Below, in pieces: positions 1-7,550 of a stretch of 64,000 bases of DNA. Below the pieces are notes generated by a model. That model was not told where the DNA came from. It worked only from the letters and a program-made list of their open reading frames with translations, and made no database searches. Numbering within the stretch: position 1 is the stretch's first letter; each line of letters starts with the position of its first letter. The stretch comes from Allobosea sp. 47.2.35 (GTDB lineage Bacteria > Pseudomonadota > Alphaproteobacteria > Rhizobiales > Beijerinckiaceae): assembly GCF_024655635.1 (NCBI RefSeq), contig NZ_JANLGI010000004.1:1-64000 (forward strand), given 5' to 3'. Both the position numbers and the translations under genes were made by a program.

Positions 1-139
1 GTCCCGTGGCGGCGCCGCCGATGATGGCCCCGGCGCCAGCCCCGATCAGCGCACCCGTGCCGGCATTCTGTTCGCGCGCCGTGCAGGCGCCCAGAGCGGC
101 GCCCAGCGCCGCGACGAGCATCAGTTTCTTGATGATCAT
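1..139 (-). CDS. Glycine-zipper lipoprotein, N-terminal part (gene runs off the left edge)
   Basis: Only the first 46 codons lie in the window. The product begins MIIKKLMLVAALGAALGAC, a type II signal peptide with lipobox LGAC, so the mature protein should be lipid-anchored at Cys19. After the Cys comes a Gly/Ala-rich stretch (GALIGAGAGAIIGG) typical of glycine-zipper outer-membrane or periplasmic lipoproteins. A strong ribosome site (GGAGGAGGAGAGG on the minus strand, 141-155) precedes the ATG at 139. A GGAAC-N16-TGTT motif upstream suggests stress-sigma control. The C-terminus cannot be seen, so the exact family is open. Confidence 0.75.
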   Translation of the reverse strand, partial: MIIKKLMLVAALGAALGACTAREQNAGTGALIGAGAGAIIGGAATG

Positions 140-182
140 GACCTCTCCTCCTCCGTGAGATGACGAGTCGCTCGCAGCATCA

Positions 183-207
183 AACAGCGTTGGGCGCCTA
201 AGGTTCC
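183..207 (-). promoter_or_regulatory. Candidate sigma-EcfG promoter for the lipoprotein gene
   Basis: On the minus strand GGAAC (207-203), 16 bases, then TGTT (186-183). The alphaproteobacterial general-stress consensus is GGAAC-N16/17-CGTT, so this is 8 of 9. It lies about 45 bases upstream of the lipoprotein start, which fits a short leader. Inference from sequence only. Confidence 0.45.
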
Positions 208-304
208 GCCGGGCGATGGGCCGCCATCGGCCTCCTCCATCGGTCATCAACTTTGGAGAGGGCTTTTGTGTCGGCACAAAGGCCGCGAAAATTCTCGGCT
301 CATC

Positions 305-329
305 GGAACCTATCGCGGCAGCGCTGGTT
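305..329 (+). promoter_or_regulatory. Candidate sigma-EcfG promoter for the PRC-barrel gene
   Basis: GGAAC (305-309), 16 bases, GGTT (326-329), 8 of 9 matches to GGAAC-N16-CGTT. It lies about 65 bases before the PRC-barrel start. PRC-barrel proteins are common members of the EcfG stress regulon in Hyphomicrobiales, which supports the call. It is divergent from the similar motif at 183-207. Confidence 0.5.
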
Positions 330-394
330 GGAGAGACAAGTCCCGCCGGAGGACAGGTTCTCCGGCATCCCATCGTGAACCAAGGGGGAAGACG

Positions 395-778
395 ATGACC
401 GACATTCCCATGACCGCCGCCGTGACCGCCAACCCGCTGATCGCCGGTGCCCGCGTCGCTGGAACGGATGTCTACAACACCGCAGGCGACCATCTCGGCG
501 AAATCTACGACGTGATGCTCGACAAGCTGACCGGCAAGGTCGCTTACGCGATCATGTCCTTCGGCGGCTTCCTCGGGCTGGGCGAGAAGTATCACCCCAT
601 CCCGTGGAGCGTGCTCGACTACGATACGCAGCGCGGCGGCTATGTCGTGCCGCTGACCAAGGAACAGCTCGAGGCGGCGCCGATGTATGACAGCGAGGGC
701 GAGCCCGACTGGGACGACAAGGCTTATGGCAAACGCGTCCACGACTACTACGGCACCATGCCCTACTGGATGATGTAG
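395..778 (+). CDS. PRC-barrel domain protein
   Basis: 127 residues. The PRC-barrel fold spans about residues 15-85: NPLIAGARVAGTDVYN starts the domain and GEIYDVMLDKLTGKVAYAIM is its typical core. A charged, Tyr-rich tail ends in PYWMM. Cytoplasmic, no signal peptide or membrane segment. Stand-alone PRC-barrel proteins of alphaproteobacteria are usually stress-induced with unknown biochemical role. The ATG at 395 was chosen because AAGGGGGAAG lies just before it; a longer reading from 266 would add an unlikely basic peptide. A strong terminator follows at 840-872. Confidence 0.88.
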   Translation: MTDIPMTAAVTANPLIAGARVAGTDVYNTAGDHLGEIYDVMLDKLTGKVAYAIMSFGGFLGLGEKYHPIPWSVLDYDTQRGGYVVPLTKEQLEAAPMYDSEGEPDWDDKAYGKRVHDYYGTMPYWMM

Positions 779-839
779 GAGCTGCCAGGCGCAGGTCGCG
801 GCGGTTGCTATCCCCCCAGCCGAACCGTCGTGGCGGCGG

Positions 840-872
840 GATGCGGGCCGAAAGGCCCGCATCTTCTTTTTG
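840..872 (+). terminator. Rho-independent terminator after the PRC-barrel gene
   Basis: Perfect 10-bp stem GATGCGGGCC (840-849) / GGCCCGCATC (854-863), GAAA tetraloop, then TTCTTTTTG. Confidence 0.85.
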
Positions 873-927
873 GGCTTCCATCAAACGCTGAATGTCGCGG
901 TTTCCGAACCATTTTCGTCGATCCGCG

Positions 928-952
928 GGAACAGCAGAGCCCTTCGCGCGTC
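928..952 (+). promoter_or_regulatory. Possible sigma-EcfG-like promoter upstream of the first transglutaminase gene
   Basis: GGAAC (928-932), 16 bases, CGTC (949-952); one mismatch to GGAAC-N16-CGTT. It ends about 85 bases before the chosen start. Third motif of this type at the left end; alone it would be weak. Confidence 0.35.
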
Positions 953-1037
953 TATCCGCCGGGGGATTATGACGCCCGATGATCCGCAGCGGAGAGTTCG
1001 CGCAGCGGTCCCGGCCCTCACATCAGGAGAAGGCGAG

Positions 1038-1925
1038 ATGCGCATCCGCTACGGCTATCGGATCGAGCTGGTCTGTGCCCATGACATGCCCTTGATCACG
1101 TTGCTCGACGTGCACCCGTCGCGCCGGCACGATCTGACGACGCCGGACGAGATGAAGGTGACCGCGCTGGCCGATCCGTCCATCGGGATAGCGATGGCGC
1201 AGGATCTCGACGCCTTCGGCAACATTCGCCGCCGCATGGTCGCGCCGCCCGGCGGCATCCGCCTGGAATCGGAGGGGATCGTCCACGATTCCGGCGAGCC
1301 CGATATCATCAACCCGTCCGCCCGCGAGGTCTCGCCCTCACGCCTGCCGGACTCCGCCCTCGTCTACCTCCTGGGCAGCCGTTACTGCGAGACCGACAAG
1401 CTCTACGATCAGGCCTGGAGCCTGTTCGGGCAGGTGCAGCCGGGCTGGTCGCGGGTGCAGGCGATCGTCGAGTTCGTCCACAATCACCTGACTTTCGGCT
1501 ACCATTTCGCCCGTAACACTCGCACGGCCGCCGAGGCTTTCGAGGAGCGGATCGGCGTTTGCCGCGACTTCGCCCATCTGGCGGTTACGCTCTGCCGCTG
1601 CATGAACATCCCGGCGCGCTACTGCAACGGCTATCTCGGCGATATCGGCGTGCCCGCCAATCCCGCGCCGATGGATTTCAACGCCTGGTTCGAGGTTTTC
1701 CTCGGTGGGCGCTGGTACACGTTCGATGCCCGACACAACGAGCCGCGCATCGGCCGCATCGTCATCGCGCGTGGCCGGGACGCGACCGATGTCGCGATGA
1801 TCAGCTCCTTCGGAACCCATGCGCTGCAGCGCTTCGAGGTGATCACCGAGGAGGTCGAGGACGTGCCGATGCCCTTGATGCCGCCGGTGCCGGAACAGTT
1901 CAACGCTCGCCCGGCTGCCGCCTGA
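1038..1925 (+). CDS. Transglutaminase-like protein with catalytic His replaced
   Basis: 295 residues. The papain-like transglutaminase core spans about residues 135-235. The nucleophile context is GVCRDFAH (Cys175) and the Asp context is WYTFDARHN (Asp230). The His position, seen as SHAW or LHAW in the two paralogues at 7551 and 10957, reads DFNAWFEV here, giving Asn215. The Cys-His-Asp triad is therefore incomplete. An N-terminal beta-rich region precedes the core. The ATG at 1038 follows AGGAGAAGGCG; a longer reading from 870 overlaps the terminator zone and is unlikely. The substrate is unknown. It may be a non-enzymatic or altered-chemistry member. Confidence 0.8.
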   Translation: MRIRYGYRIELVCAHDMPLITLLDVHPSRRHDLTTPDEMKVTALADPSIGIAMAQDLDAFGNIRRRMVAPPGGIRLESEGIVHDSGEPDIINPSAREVSPSRLPDSALVYLLGSRYCETDKLYDQAWSLFGQVQPGWSRVQAIVEFVHNHLTFGYHFARNTRTAAEAFEERIGVCRDFAHLAVTLCRCMNIPARYCNGYLGDIGVPANPAPMDFNAWFEVFLGGRWYTFDARHNEPRIGRIVIARGRDATDVAMISSFGTHALQRFEVITEEVEDVPMPLMPPVPEQFNARPAAA

Positions 1926-1969
1926 GCGCCCTTGCGCGTGGTCGAACGCCACCCATCTAGACCAGCACC

Positions 1970-2869
1970 ATGCGCTACACTGTCGTCGTCAATGCCCGCG
2001 CCGGAACCGTCCTCGAAGCCGGCGCGGATGCTTTCGCTGCGCGGCTGGAGGCAGCCTTCGCCAACCATGGCTGCGGAGTGGATGTGCGGCTCGTGCCGCC
2101 GCGCGAGATCGACGATGCGCTCTCGCTCGCGATCGAGGACAAGCATGCGCTGCCGGTTTTGGCCGGCGGCGACGGCACGATCAATGGCGCCCTGCCGGTC
2201 CTGATCCAGGCAGATCGCCCGATCGGTATCCTGCCCATGGGGACGGTCAACGTGCTCGGCCGTGATCTCGGCCTGTTCGGCACGCTGGAGCAGCAGGTCG
2301 CGGCGCTGTGTGGAGGCGAGCCCGTGGAGATGGATGTCGGGCGGGTCAACGATCGCCTGTTCCACTCGCTCTCCGGCATGGGCTTTTTCAGCCTGATGGC
2401 GCGCGAGCGCGAATATGCGCGCCGCCGCTTCCCCTTCAGCCGCGCTGCCGCTTTCGGCGTCGCCGCGACGCGCTCGATCCTGTTCACGCGGCCGGTGACG
2501 CTCGACATCACCGTCGGCAACGATCATCGCATCGTCGAGGCGGATGCCGTGCTGGTCACGGTCAACCGTTTCGAAGGCGCGGACTGGCGCCGCCCGAGAC
2601 TCGATGACGGCCTCTTCGAGGTCCATGTGCTCAACGCCGGCGGGCTCTATTCGCGCAGCAAGGCGGCGCTCTCGGTGGTCTCGGGCCATTGGCGGAACTC
2701 GCACAACCTGACCTCCTTCACCGGCGATGCGGTGACCCTGATCCGGCGCGACAAGCGGCGCGGCCACATCACCTTCGACGGCGAGGTCGAGCGCAAGGCG
2801 GGGCCGTTGAGCTACGGCTTGCTGCGGAAGGCGCTGCGAGTGATCGCGGCGCGCCCCGCGAGCCACTGA
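1970..2869 (+). CDS. Diacylglycerol kinase-family lipid kinase-like protein
   Basis: 299 residues, matching the YegS/BmrU/LCB5 (DAGK catalytic) family. The nucleotide-binding loop GGDGT is at residues 66-70 and the second conserved loop PMGTVNVLGRDL at about 89-100. The C-terminal beta-sandwich includes DDGLFEVHVLN and ends near DGEVERK. Members phosphorylate lipid alcohols such as diacylglycerol; the actual substrate cannot be read from sequence. Cytoplasmic or peripheral membrane. It sits 44 bases after the transglutaminase-like gene and 14 bases before a PAP2 phosphatase gene, so the two could act on the same lipid or be one transcription unit. Confidence 0.85.
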   Translation: MRYTVVVNARAGTVLEAGADAFAARLEAAFANHGCGVDVRLVPPREIDDALSLAIEDKHALPVLAGGDGTINGALPVLIQADRPIGILPMGTVNVLGRDLGLFGTLEQQVAALCGGEPVEMDVGRVNDRLFHSLSGMGFFSLMAREREYARRRFPFSRAAAFGVAATRSILFTRPVTLDITVGNDHRIVEADAVLVTVNRFEGADWRRPRLDDGLFEVHVLNAGGLYSRSKAALSVVSGHWRNSHNLTSFTGDAVTLIRRDKRRGHITFDGEVERKAGPLSYGLLRKALRVIAARPASH

Positions 2870-2883
2870 ACGAGGGCCGGATC

Positions 2884-3615
2884 ATGGGTGGCAGAACGCC
2901 GCCTGTTCGATGTTCGCGAGCGCCTGTTAATCTCCTGCCCGATCCCTTCCGGAGACCGCCTTTCTTGCCCCAACCCCGTATCCTGGTTCCCGCTGCCGCC
3001 GCTCTGGTCTTCCTCGGGCTCGCGCTGCTGATCGTCTCCGGGCGCAGCTTCTCCCTCGATACGACGCTGATCATGCTGTTCCGTGACGCGGCCAACCCGG
3101 CTGTCCCGATCGGGCCGGCCTGGTTCCAGGAGGCTGTGCGCGACATGACCGCGCTCGGCAGCTTCATCGGCCTGTTCTTCATGGCGCTGACGGCGACGCT
3201 GGCGCTCTGGCTCTGCGGCTATCGCCATCTCGCGATCGGGCTCGTGGTCAGCCTCATCGCCGCCTTCCTGGCAAGCACCGGCCTGAAGATCGCGATCGCC
3301 CGCAAGCGGCCGGATATCGTCGAGCACGCCGCCTTGACCTTCACCGCCAGCTTCCCGAGCGGCCACGCCTTCCTCTCGGCCGTGACGCTGCTGACCATCG
3401 CCGGCTTCGTCGGCCTCGCCTCGCGGCGGACGGATATCGCCCGCTTCTGCATGGTCATGGCCGTGGTCATGGTCGGCCTGATCGGGCTCAGCCGCATCTA
3501 TCTCGGCGTGCACTGGCCTTCCGACGTCCTCGGCGGCTGGGCCCTCGGCATCGTCTGGTCGAGCGTCGCCACGGCCTGGCTCGGCCGCCGGATGGCGGAA
3601 TCCGACCCGGCCTGA
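2884..3615 (+). CDS. PAP2-family membrane phosphatase
   Basis: 243 residues with several membrane segments (about 33-52, 92-111, 115-133, 162-178, 188-203, 215-235). All three PAP2 signatures are present: KIAIARKRP (135-143), PSGH (158-161) and SRIYLGVHWPSD (203-214), with catalytic His161 and His210. Members dephosphorylate phosphatidic acid, phosphatidylglycerophosphate or undecaprenyl pyrophosphate on the periplasmic side. It follows the lipid-kinase-like gene closely, suggesting joint lipid turnover. The first 30 residues are Pro/Arg-rich and poorly hydrophobic, so a start at a later TTG (near 2965) is possible. Confidence 0.85.
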   Translation: MGGRTPPVRCSRAPVNLLPDPFRRPPFLPQPRILVPAAAALVFLGLALLIVSGRSFSLDTTLIMLFRDAANPAVPIGPAWFQEAVRDMTALGSFIGLFFMALTATLALWLCGYRHLAIGLVVSLIAAFLASTGLKIAIARKRPDIVEHAALTFTASFPSGHAFLSAVTLLTIAGFVGLASRRTDIARFCMVMAVVMVGLIGLSRIYLGVHWPSDVLGGWALGIVWSSVATAWLGRRMAESDPA

Positions 3616-3628
3616 GCCCGATTGGGGC

Positions 3629-4117
3629 TCAGCGCATGTCGATGGTGGCGTTGACGCCGAGAGCGGGCGTGCGCCCGAGAATCTTGGCGGTCGCCAGCTT
3701 GAAGGCGACCAGCACGCTGCTCGACGGCCCATCCCAGATCTCGGCCGAGGTCGGCGTCAGGGCCAGCAGGGTCGCATCCGGATCGTGCGGCCCGTTCGGG
3801 AACCAGGCGCTCGCCATCGGCGTCCAGACCTGCCGCAGCGTCTCACGGTCCGGAACTTCCGAGGCCGAGCAGGAGATCGCGGTGTAGAAGTTGCGGTCTT
3901 CGTGGCTGATCGCGACGCCAACGGAAGGCGAGCGCAGCGCCGCTCCAATGATACCGGTATGCCGGTGCGTGATGAAGAGCAGGCGGTGATGGTCGCGGTC
4001 GAGATGGCCCGACATCGGTCGGGTCCTGATATCGCCTTCGGTGACGAGCGAAACCATGTAGACCGGGTGCGCCGCCAGCGCGGCCCAGATGCGTTCCTGC
4101 AGTTCGGTGTCTGGCAT
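3629..4117 (-). CDS. Pyridoxamine 5'-phosphate oxidase-like general stress protein
   Basis: 162 residues, a single split-barrel flavin-binding domain like Bacillus GSP26. Recognisable parts are an N-terminal helix (LQERIWAALAAHP), RTRPMSGHLDRDHHRLLF, and the C-terminal segment AEIWDGPSSSVLVAFKL. Members bind FMN, FAD or F420 and are induced by stress; no reaction can be assigned. The ATG at 4117 is preceded by GCAGGAGG on the minus strand. A perfect GGAAC-N16-CGTT promoter lies 69 bases upstream, which agrees with a general-stress role. Converges with the PAP2 gene, only 13 bases apart. Confidence 0.85.
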   Translation of the reverse strand: MPDTELQERIWAALAAHPVYMVSLVTEGDIRTRPMSGHLDRDHHRLLFITHRHTGIIGAALRSPSVGVAISHEDRNFYTAISCSASEVPDRETLRQVWTPMASAWFPNGPHDPDATLLALTPTSAEIWDGPSSSVLVAFKLATAKILGRTPALGVNATIDMR

Positions 4118-4185
4118 GGCAACCTCCTGCCGGTGCGATCCTGTCACGACCGGCCCCGCATGGAAACCGGCCTGTGCGTCATGCC

Positions 4186-4210
4186 AACGCCGCGTGGCAG
4201 GCAACGTTCC
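4186..4210 (-). promoter_or_regulatory. Perfect sigma-EcfG consensus promoter (minus strand)
   Basis: On the minus strand GGAAC (4210-4206), exactly 16 bases, CGTT (4189-4186). This is a full match to the alphaproteobacterial general-stress consensus GGAAC-N16/17-CGTT. It points to the PNPOx-like stress gene starting at 4117. Confidence 0.75.
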
Positions 4211-4221
4211 CGGTTCTCGCT

Positions 4222-4246
4222 GGAACATCATGGCCGGCCCTGCGTT
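4222..4246 (+). promoter_or_regulatory. Perfect sigma-EcfG consensus promoter (plus strand)
   Basis: GGAAC (4222-4226), exactly 16 bases, CGTT (4243-4246). It is back to back with the minus-strand copy, the two GGAAC boxes being 11 bases apart. It points to the small membrane protein at 4290, about 43 bases downstream. Confidence 0.75.
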
Positions 4247-4289
4247 GGGGATGGGCTCGCGGCCTCGCCGCCATTATCGGGAATTGTCC

Positions 4290-4442
4290 ATGGCTCTATC
4301 GCGTAATCTCCTGGCCGCGCTGGTCCTTGTCCTCGTCGCTGCCCTCGCCGTGACCGGCTTCTCGCTCTACCAGGAGAAGAAGCAGCCTGATGGCGTCGAG
4401 ATTTCGGTCGGCAAGAACGGGCTGTCGATCAAGGAAAAATAG
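4290..4442 (+). CDS. Small single-span membrane protein (50 residues)
   Basis: 50 residues. One transmembrane helix (about residues 6-25, LLAALVLVLVAALAVTGFSLY) is followed by a short hydrophilic tail EISVGKNGLSIKEK. No enzymatic motif. A perfect GGAAC-N16-CGTT promoter just upstream argues that it is a real, stress-induced gene and not a chance reading frame. The ribosome site is weak (GGGAATTGTCC before the ATG). The orientation of the tail is unclear. Small proteins of this kind are often unannotated; I do not recognise a named family. Confidence 0.7.
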   Translation: MALSRNLLAALVLVLVAALAVTGFSLYQEKKQPDGVEISVGKNGLSIKEK

Positions 4443-4567
4443 TCCCGCAGCAGCTGCAGTCGTCCGTCACGCGGCCATAAAGATGGGCGGCTGCCCAAAG
4501 GGCATTGGCCTTGCCGGCTCAAAGGCGCTAACACCCGAACCACGAACCTGTGTCGTGGGAGAACGAG

Positions 4568-6013
4568 ATGAACGCGCCCTTCAAGAACCTCATCGCCGGC
4601 GAATGGGCCGGCGGCACCAATGCTTCGCGCAACATCAATCCCTCGAACACCAATGACGTCGTCGGCGAGTATGTCCAGGGCTCGGTCGAGGACCTGAACA
4701 ACGCGGTCGCCGCCGCCAAGGCCGCCTTTCCGGCCTGGAGCCGCTCCACCCCGCAGGAGCGCTACGACATCCTGAAGAAGGCCTCCGACGAAATTCTCGC
4801 GCGCAAGGACGAGCTCGGCCGCCTGCTCTCGCGCGAAGAGGGCAAGACCCTTGGCGAGGGCATCGGCGAGGCGACCCGCGCCGGTCAGGTCTTCGCCTTC
4901 TTCGCGGGCGAGTGCCTGCGCCTCGGCGGCGAGATGGTTCCGTCCGTGCGTCCGGGCGTCGGCGTCGAGATCACCCGCGAGGCGGTCGGCATCGTCGGCA
5001 TGATCACGCCCTGGAACTTCCCGATCGCGATCCCCGCCTGGAAGATCGCGCCTGCGCTCGCCTGGGGCAACTGCGTCGTTCTGAAGCCCGCCGATCTGGT
5101 GCCGGGCTCGGCCTGGGCGCTGGTCGACATCATCCAGCGCGCCGGCCTGCCCAAGGGTGCGCTCAACCTCGTCATGGGCCGTGGCTCGGTCGTGGGCCAG
5201 GCGCTGCTCGAGCATAAGGACGTCGCCGCGATTTCCTTCACCGGCTCGGTCGGCACCGGCCGCAAGGTCGCGGCTGCCGCCATTGCCGGCAGCCCGATGA
5301 AGAAGGTCCAGCTCGAGATGGGCGGCAAGAATCCGCTCGTCGTGCTCGACGACGCCGACCTGAAGGTCGCCGTCGAGGTTGCCGTCAACGGTGCCTTCTT
5401 CTCGACCGGCCAGCGCTGCACGGCCTCCTCGCGCCTGATCGTCCAGGCCGGCATCCACGACAAGTTCGTCGAGGCCTGCATCGAGCGCCTGAAGGGCGTC
5501 GTCGTCGATGACGCGCTGAAGGCCGGCACTCATATCGGCCCGGTCGTCGACCAGAGCCAGCTCGACCAGGACCTGAAATACATCCAGATCGCCAAGGACG
5601 AGGGCGGCAAGCTGGTCTTCGGCGGCGAGCTCCTGAAGCGCGATACCCCCGGCTTCTATCTGGCGCCGGCGCTGTTCACCGAGACGACCAACGCGATGCG
5701 CATCTCGCGCGAGGAGGTCTTCGGCCCGGTCGCCAACATCGTCCGCGTCAAGGATTACGACGAGGCGCTCGCCGTCGCCAACGACACCGAGTTCGGCCTC
5801 TCCTCGGGCATCTGCACGACCTCGCTGAAGCATGCGACGCATTTCAAGCGCAACAGCGAGGCCGGCATGGTGATGGTCAACCTGCCGACGGCGGGCGTCG
5901 ACTATCATGTCCCGTTCGGCGGCCGGAAGGGCTCCAGCTACGGCCCGCGCGAGCAGGGCGCCTACGCCAAGGAGTTCTACACCACGGTCAAGACGGCCTA
6001 CACGCTGGCCTGA
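4568..6013 (+). CDS. NAD(P)-dependent aldehyde dehydrogenase (alpha-ketoglutarate-semialdehyde dehydrogenase-like)
   Basis: 481 residues, full-length ALDH superfamily. The Rossmann part contains TPWNFPIAIPAWKIAPAL and FTGSVGTGRKV; the catalytic pair is Glu250 (LEMGGKNP) and Cys284 (GQRCTASS). The C-terminal EEVFGPV and PFGGRKGSSYGPREQG motifs are intact. The overall pattern is closest to the group that oxidises 2,5-dioxopentanoate or related semialdehydes, but the substrate is not proven. The ATG at 4568 follows GGGAGAACGAG. Monocistronic, with a bidirectional-looking terminator at 6040-6071 shared with the convergent oxidoreductase gene. Confidence 0.9.
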   Translation: MNAPFKNLIAGEWAGGTNASRNINPSNTNDVVGEYVQGSVEDLNNAVAAAKAAFPAWSRSTPQERYDILKKASDEILARKDELGRLLSREEGKTLGEGIGEATRAGQVFAFFAGECLRLGGEMVPSVRPGVGVEITREAVGIVGMITPWNFPIAIPAWKIAPALAWGNCVVLKPADLVPGSAWALVDIIQRAGLPKGALNLVMGRGSVVGQALLEHKDVAAISFTGSVGTGRKVAAAAIAGSPMKKVQLEMGGKNPLVVLDDADLKVAVEVAVNGAFFSTGQRCTASSRLIVQAGIHDKFVEACIERLKGVVVDDALKAGTHIGPVVDQSQLDQDLKYIQIAKDEGGKLVFGGELLKRDTPGFYLAPALFTETTNAMRISREEVFGPVANIVRVKDYDEALAVANDTEFGLSSGICTTSLKHATHFKRNSEAGMVMVNLPTAGVDYHVPFGGRKGSSYGPREQGAYAKEFYTTVKTAYTLA

Positions 6014-6039
6014 TCGGTTCGGAACCGACGAGAATTGGA

Positions 6040-6071
6040 GGGCCGCGCCGGAAGGCGCGGCCCTTTTCGTT
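6040..6071 (+). terminator. Terminator after the aldehyde dehydrogenase gene
   Basis: GGGCCGCGCC (6040-6049), loop GGAA, GGCGCGGCCC (6054-6063), then TTTTCGTT. Perfect 10-bp stem between convergent genes. Confidence 0.85.
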
Positions 6072-7084
6072 CAGAAGCCTTCCAGCACGATCTTGCCCTT
6101 GGCGCGGTTGCTCTCGATCAGCGCATGCGCCCGCTTGAGATTGTTGGCGTTGATCGTGCCGAAATGCTCGGCCAGCGTCGTGCGAACCTTGCCTTCGTCC
6201 ACGAGCCGCGAGACCTCCGCCAGAAGCTTGCCCTGCTCGCCCATATCGGCGGTGTGGAACAGCGAGCGGGTGAACATCAGCTCCCAGTGTAGCGACAGGC
6301 TCTTGCGCTTCAGCGGATTGGCATCGAGCGTCTTCGGGTCGTCGATCAGGCCGAACCGTCCCTGCGGCGCCATGAGTTCGACGATGCTCTCCAGATGGCT
6401 GTCGGTATGGGTGGTCGAGAACACGAAGGCCGGCGCGCCGATGCCGAGCGCGGCGACCTGCTCGGCCAGCGGCTTCGTGTGGTCGATGACATGATGCGCG
6501 CCGAGCTCCTGCGCCCAGGCGCGGGTCTCCGGCCGTGAGGCAGTCGCGATCACCGTGACGTCGCTGAGCTGGCGCGCGAGCTGGATCGCGATCGAGCCGA
6601 CGCCGCCCGCACCGCCGATGATCAACAGCGCATGCGCCGCGCCCGGCACGGGCTTGCGGACATCGAGCCGGTCGAACAGCATCTCCCAGGCGGTGATGGC
6701 TGTCAGCGGCAGGGCGGCAGCCTCCGCGAAGCCGAGGTTCTTCGGCTTGGGCCCGACGATGCGCTCGTCGACGAGATGGAATTCCGCATTAGAGCCGGGC
6801 CGGTCGATCGCCCCGGCATAGAACACGGCATCGCCCGGTTTGAAGCCGGTCACCTCCGGCCCCACCGCCTTGACGATGCCGGCAGCATCCCAGCCGAGCA
6901 CGCTGGTCTGGCCTTCCCCCGGCTGGCTGCGGACGCGGATCTTGGTGTCGACCGGGTTGACCGAGACCGCCTTGACCTCGACCAGGAGGTCGCGCCCGGC
7001 CGCCTTCGGCTCGGGCAAATCGAGATCGATCAGGCTGGTCTCGGCGGCGATGGGTTGCGACTGGCGGTATCCGACGGCGCGCAT
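6071..7084 (-). CDS. Zinc-independent quinone oxidoreductase-like dehydrogenase (MDR superfamily)
   Basis: 337 residues of the medium-chain dehydrogenase/reductase fold. The N-terminal GroES-like half includes LDLPEPKAAGRDLLVEVKAVSVNPVDTKIR. The nucleotide-binding Rossmann motif is LIIGGAGGVGSIAIQLAR (about 155-172). The Cys/His ligands of zinc alcohol dehydrogenases are absent, matching the zinc-free quinone oxidoreductase branch that reduces quinones or enones with NADPH. The start at 7084 has GCAGGAGA upstream. It is divergent from an HxlR regulator; such pairs usually respond to electrophilic or quinone stress, which suits the enzyme family. Confidence 0.87.
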   Translation of the reverse strand: MRAVGYRQSQPIAAETSLIDLDLPEPKAAGRDLLVEVKAVSVNPVDTKIRVRSQPGEGQTSVLGWDAAGIVKAVGPEVTGFKPGDAVFYAGAIDRPGSNAEFHLVDERIVGPKPKNLGFAEAAALPLTAITAWEMLFDRLDVRKPVPGAAHALLIIGGAGGVGSIAIQLARQLSDVTVIATASRPETRAWAQELGAHHVIDHTKPLAEQVAALGIGAPAFVFSTTHTDSHLESIVELMAPQGRFGLIDDPKTLDANPLKRKSLSLHWELMFTRSLFHTADMGEQGKLLAEVSRLVDEGKVRTTLAEHFGTINANNLKRAHALIESNRAKGKIVLEGF

Positions 7085-7103
7085 GGCGTCTCTCCTGCAT
7101 TGC

Positions 7104-7179
7104 GATACAGCCGAGATGCGCATAACCTTCAAAAGGCGCAAGAACGCACAATTTCAGCCTATAGTATCGAAAAGGATAC
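7104..7179. promoter_or_regulatory. Candidate HxlR operators between the divergent genes
   Basis: Inverted repeat GTATC (7164-7168) - 6 bases - GATAC (7175-7179) directly before the regulator's start codon, plus an extra GATAC half-site at 7104-7108 close to the oxidoreductase start. HxlR regulators bind short dyads in divergent intergenic regions, so autorepression plus control of the oxidoreductase is likely. Inference. Confidence 0.5.
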
Positions 7180-7183
7180 CCTC

Positions 7184-7546
7184 ATGCCGCCGCGCTTCCA
7201 GGAGCCGTATTGCTCGGCCGGCTGCCCCGTCGAGGCGGCGCTGGGCCTGATCGGTGGCAAGTGGAAGGGCATCGCGCTCTATCACCTGATGGGCGGCACC
7301 TTGCGCTTCAACGAGATCCGCCGGCGCATTCCCGGCGTCACCCAGCGGATGCTGACGACGCAGTTGCGCGAGCTGGAGGCGGACGGCCTGATCGTGCGGG
7401 TCGTCTATCCGGAAGTGCCGCCGCGGGTGGAATACAGCCTGTCAGTCAAAGGGCGGACGCTGGAGCCGGTGATCATGGCGCTGAAGAGCTGGGGCGAAAC
7501 CCACGCCCGTTCGCCGCAGCCGCAGGGGGCCGAAGCGGCGGCCTGA
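7184..7546 (+). CDS. HxlR-family transcriptional regulator
   Basis: 120 residues, a single HxlR winged-helix domain. It has the family's N-terminal Cys-containing sequence YCSAGCPVEAAL (about 9-20), the GGKWKGIALYHL helix, and the recognition region RFNEIRRRIPGVTQRMLTTQLRELE with the wing PPRVEYSLS. Cys residues near the N-terminus often sense electrophiles or diamide in this family. The ATG at 7184 is preceded by AAAAGGATACC. Divergent from the quinone oxidoreductase gene, its probable target. An Ala-rich tail follows the domain. Confidence 0.9.
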   Translation: MPPRFQEPYCSAGCPVEAALGLIGGKWKGIALYHLMGGTLRFNEIRRRIPGVTQRMLTTQLRELEADGLIVRVVYPEVPPRVEYSLSVKGRTLEPVIMALKSWGETHARSPQPQGAEAAA

Positions 7547-7550
7547 GGGC

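Noticed and set aside
216..398. 60-codon frame before the PRC-barrel gene
   Set aside because: No ribosome site, no domain, and it covers the proposed promoter.
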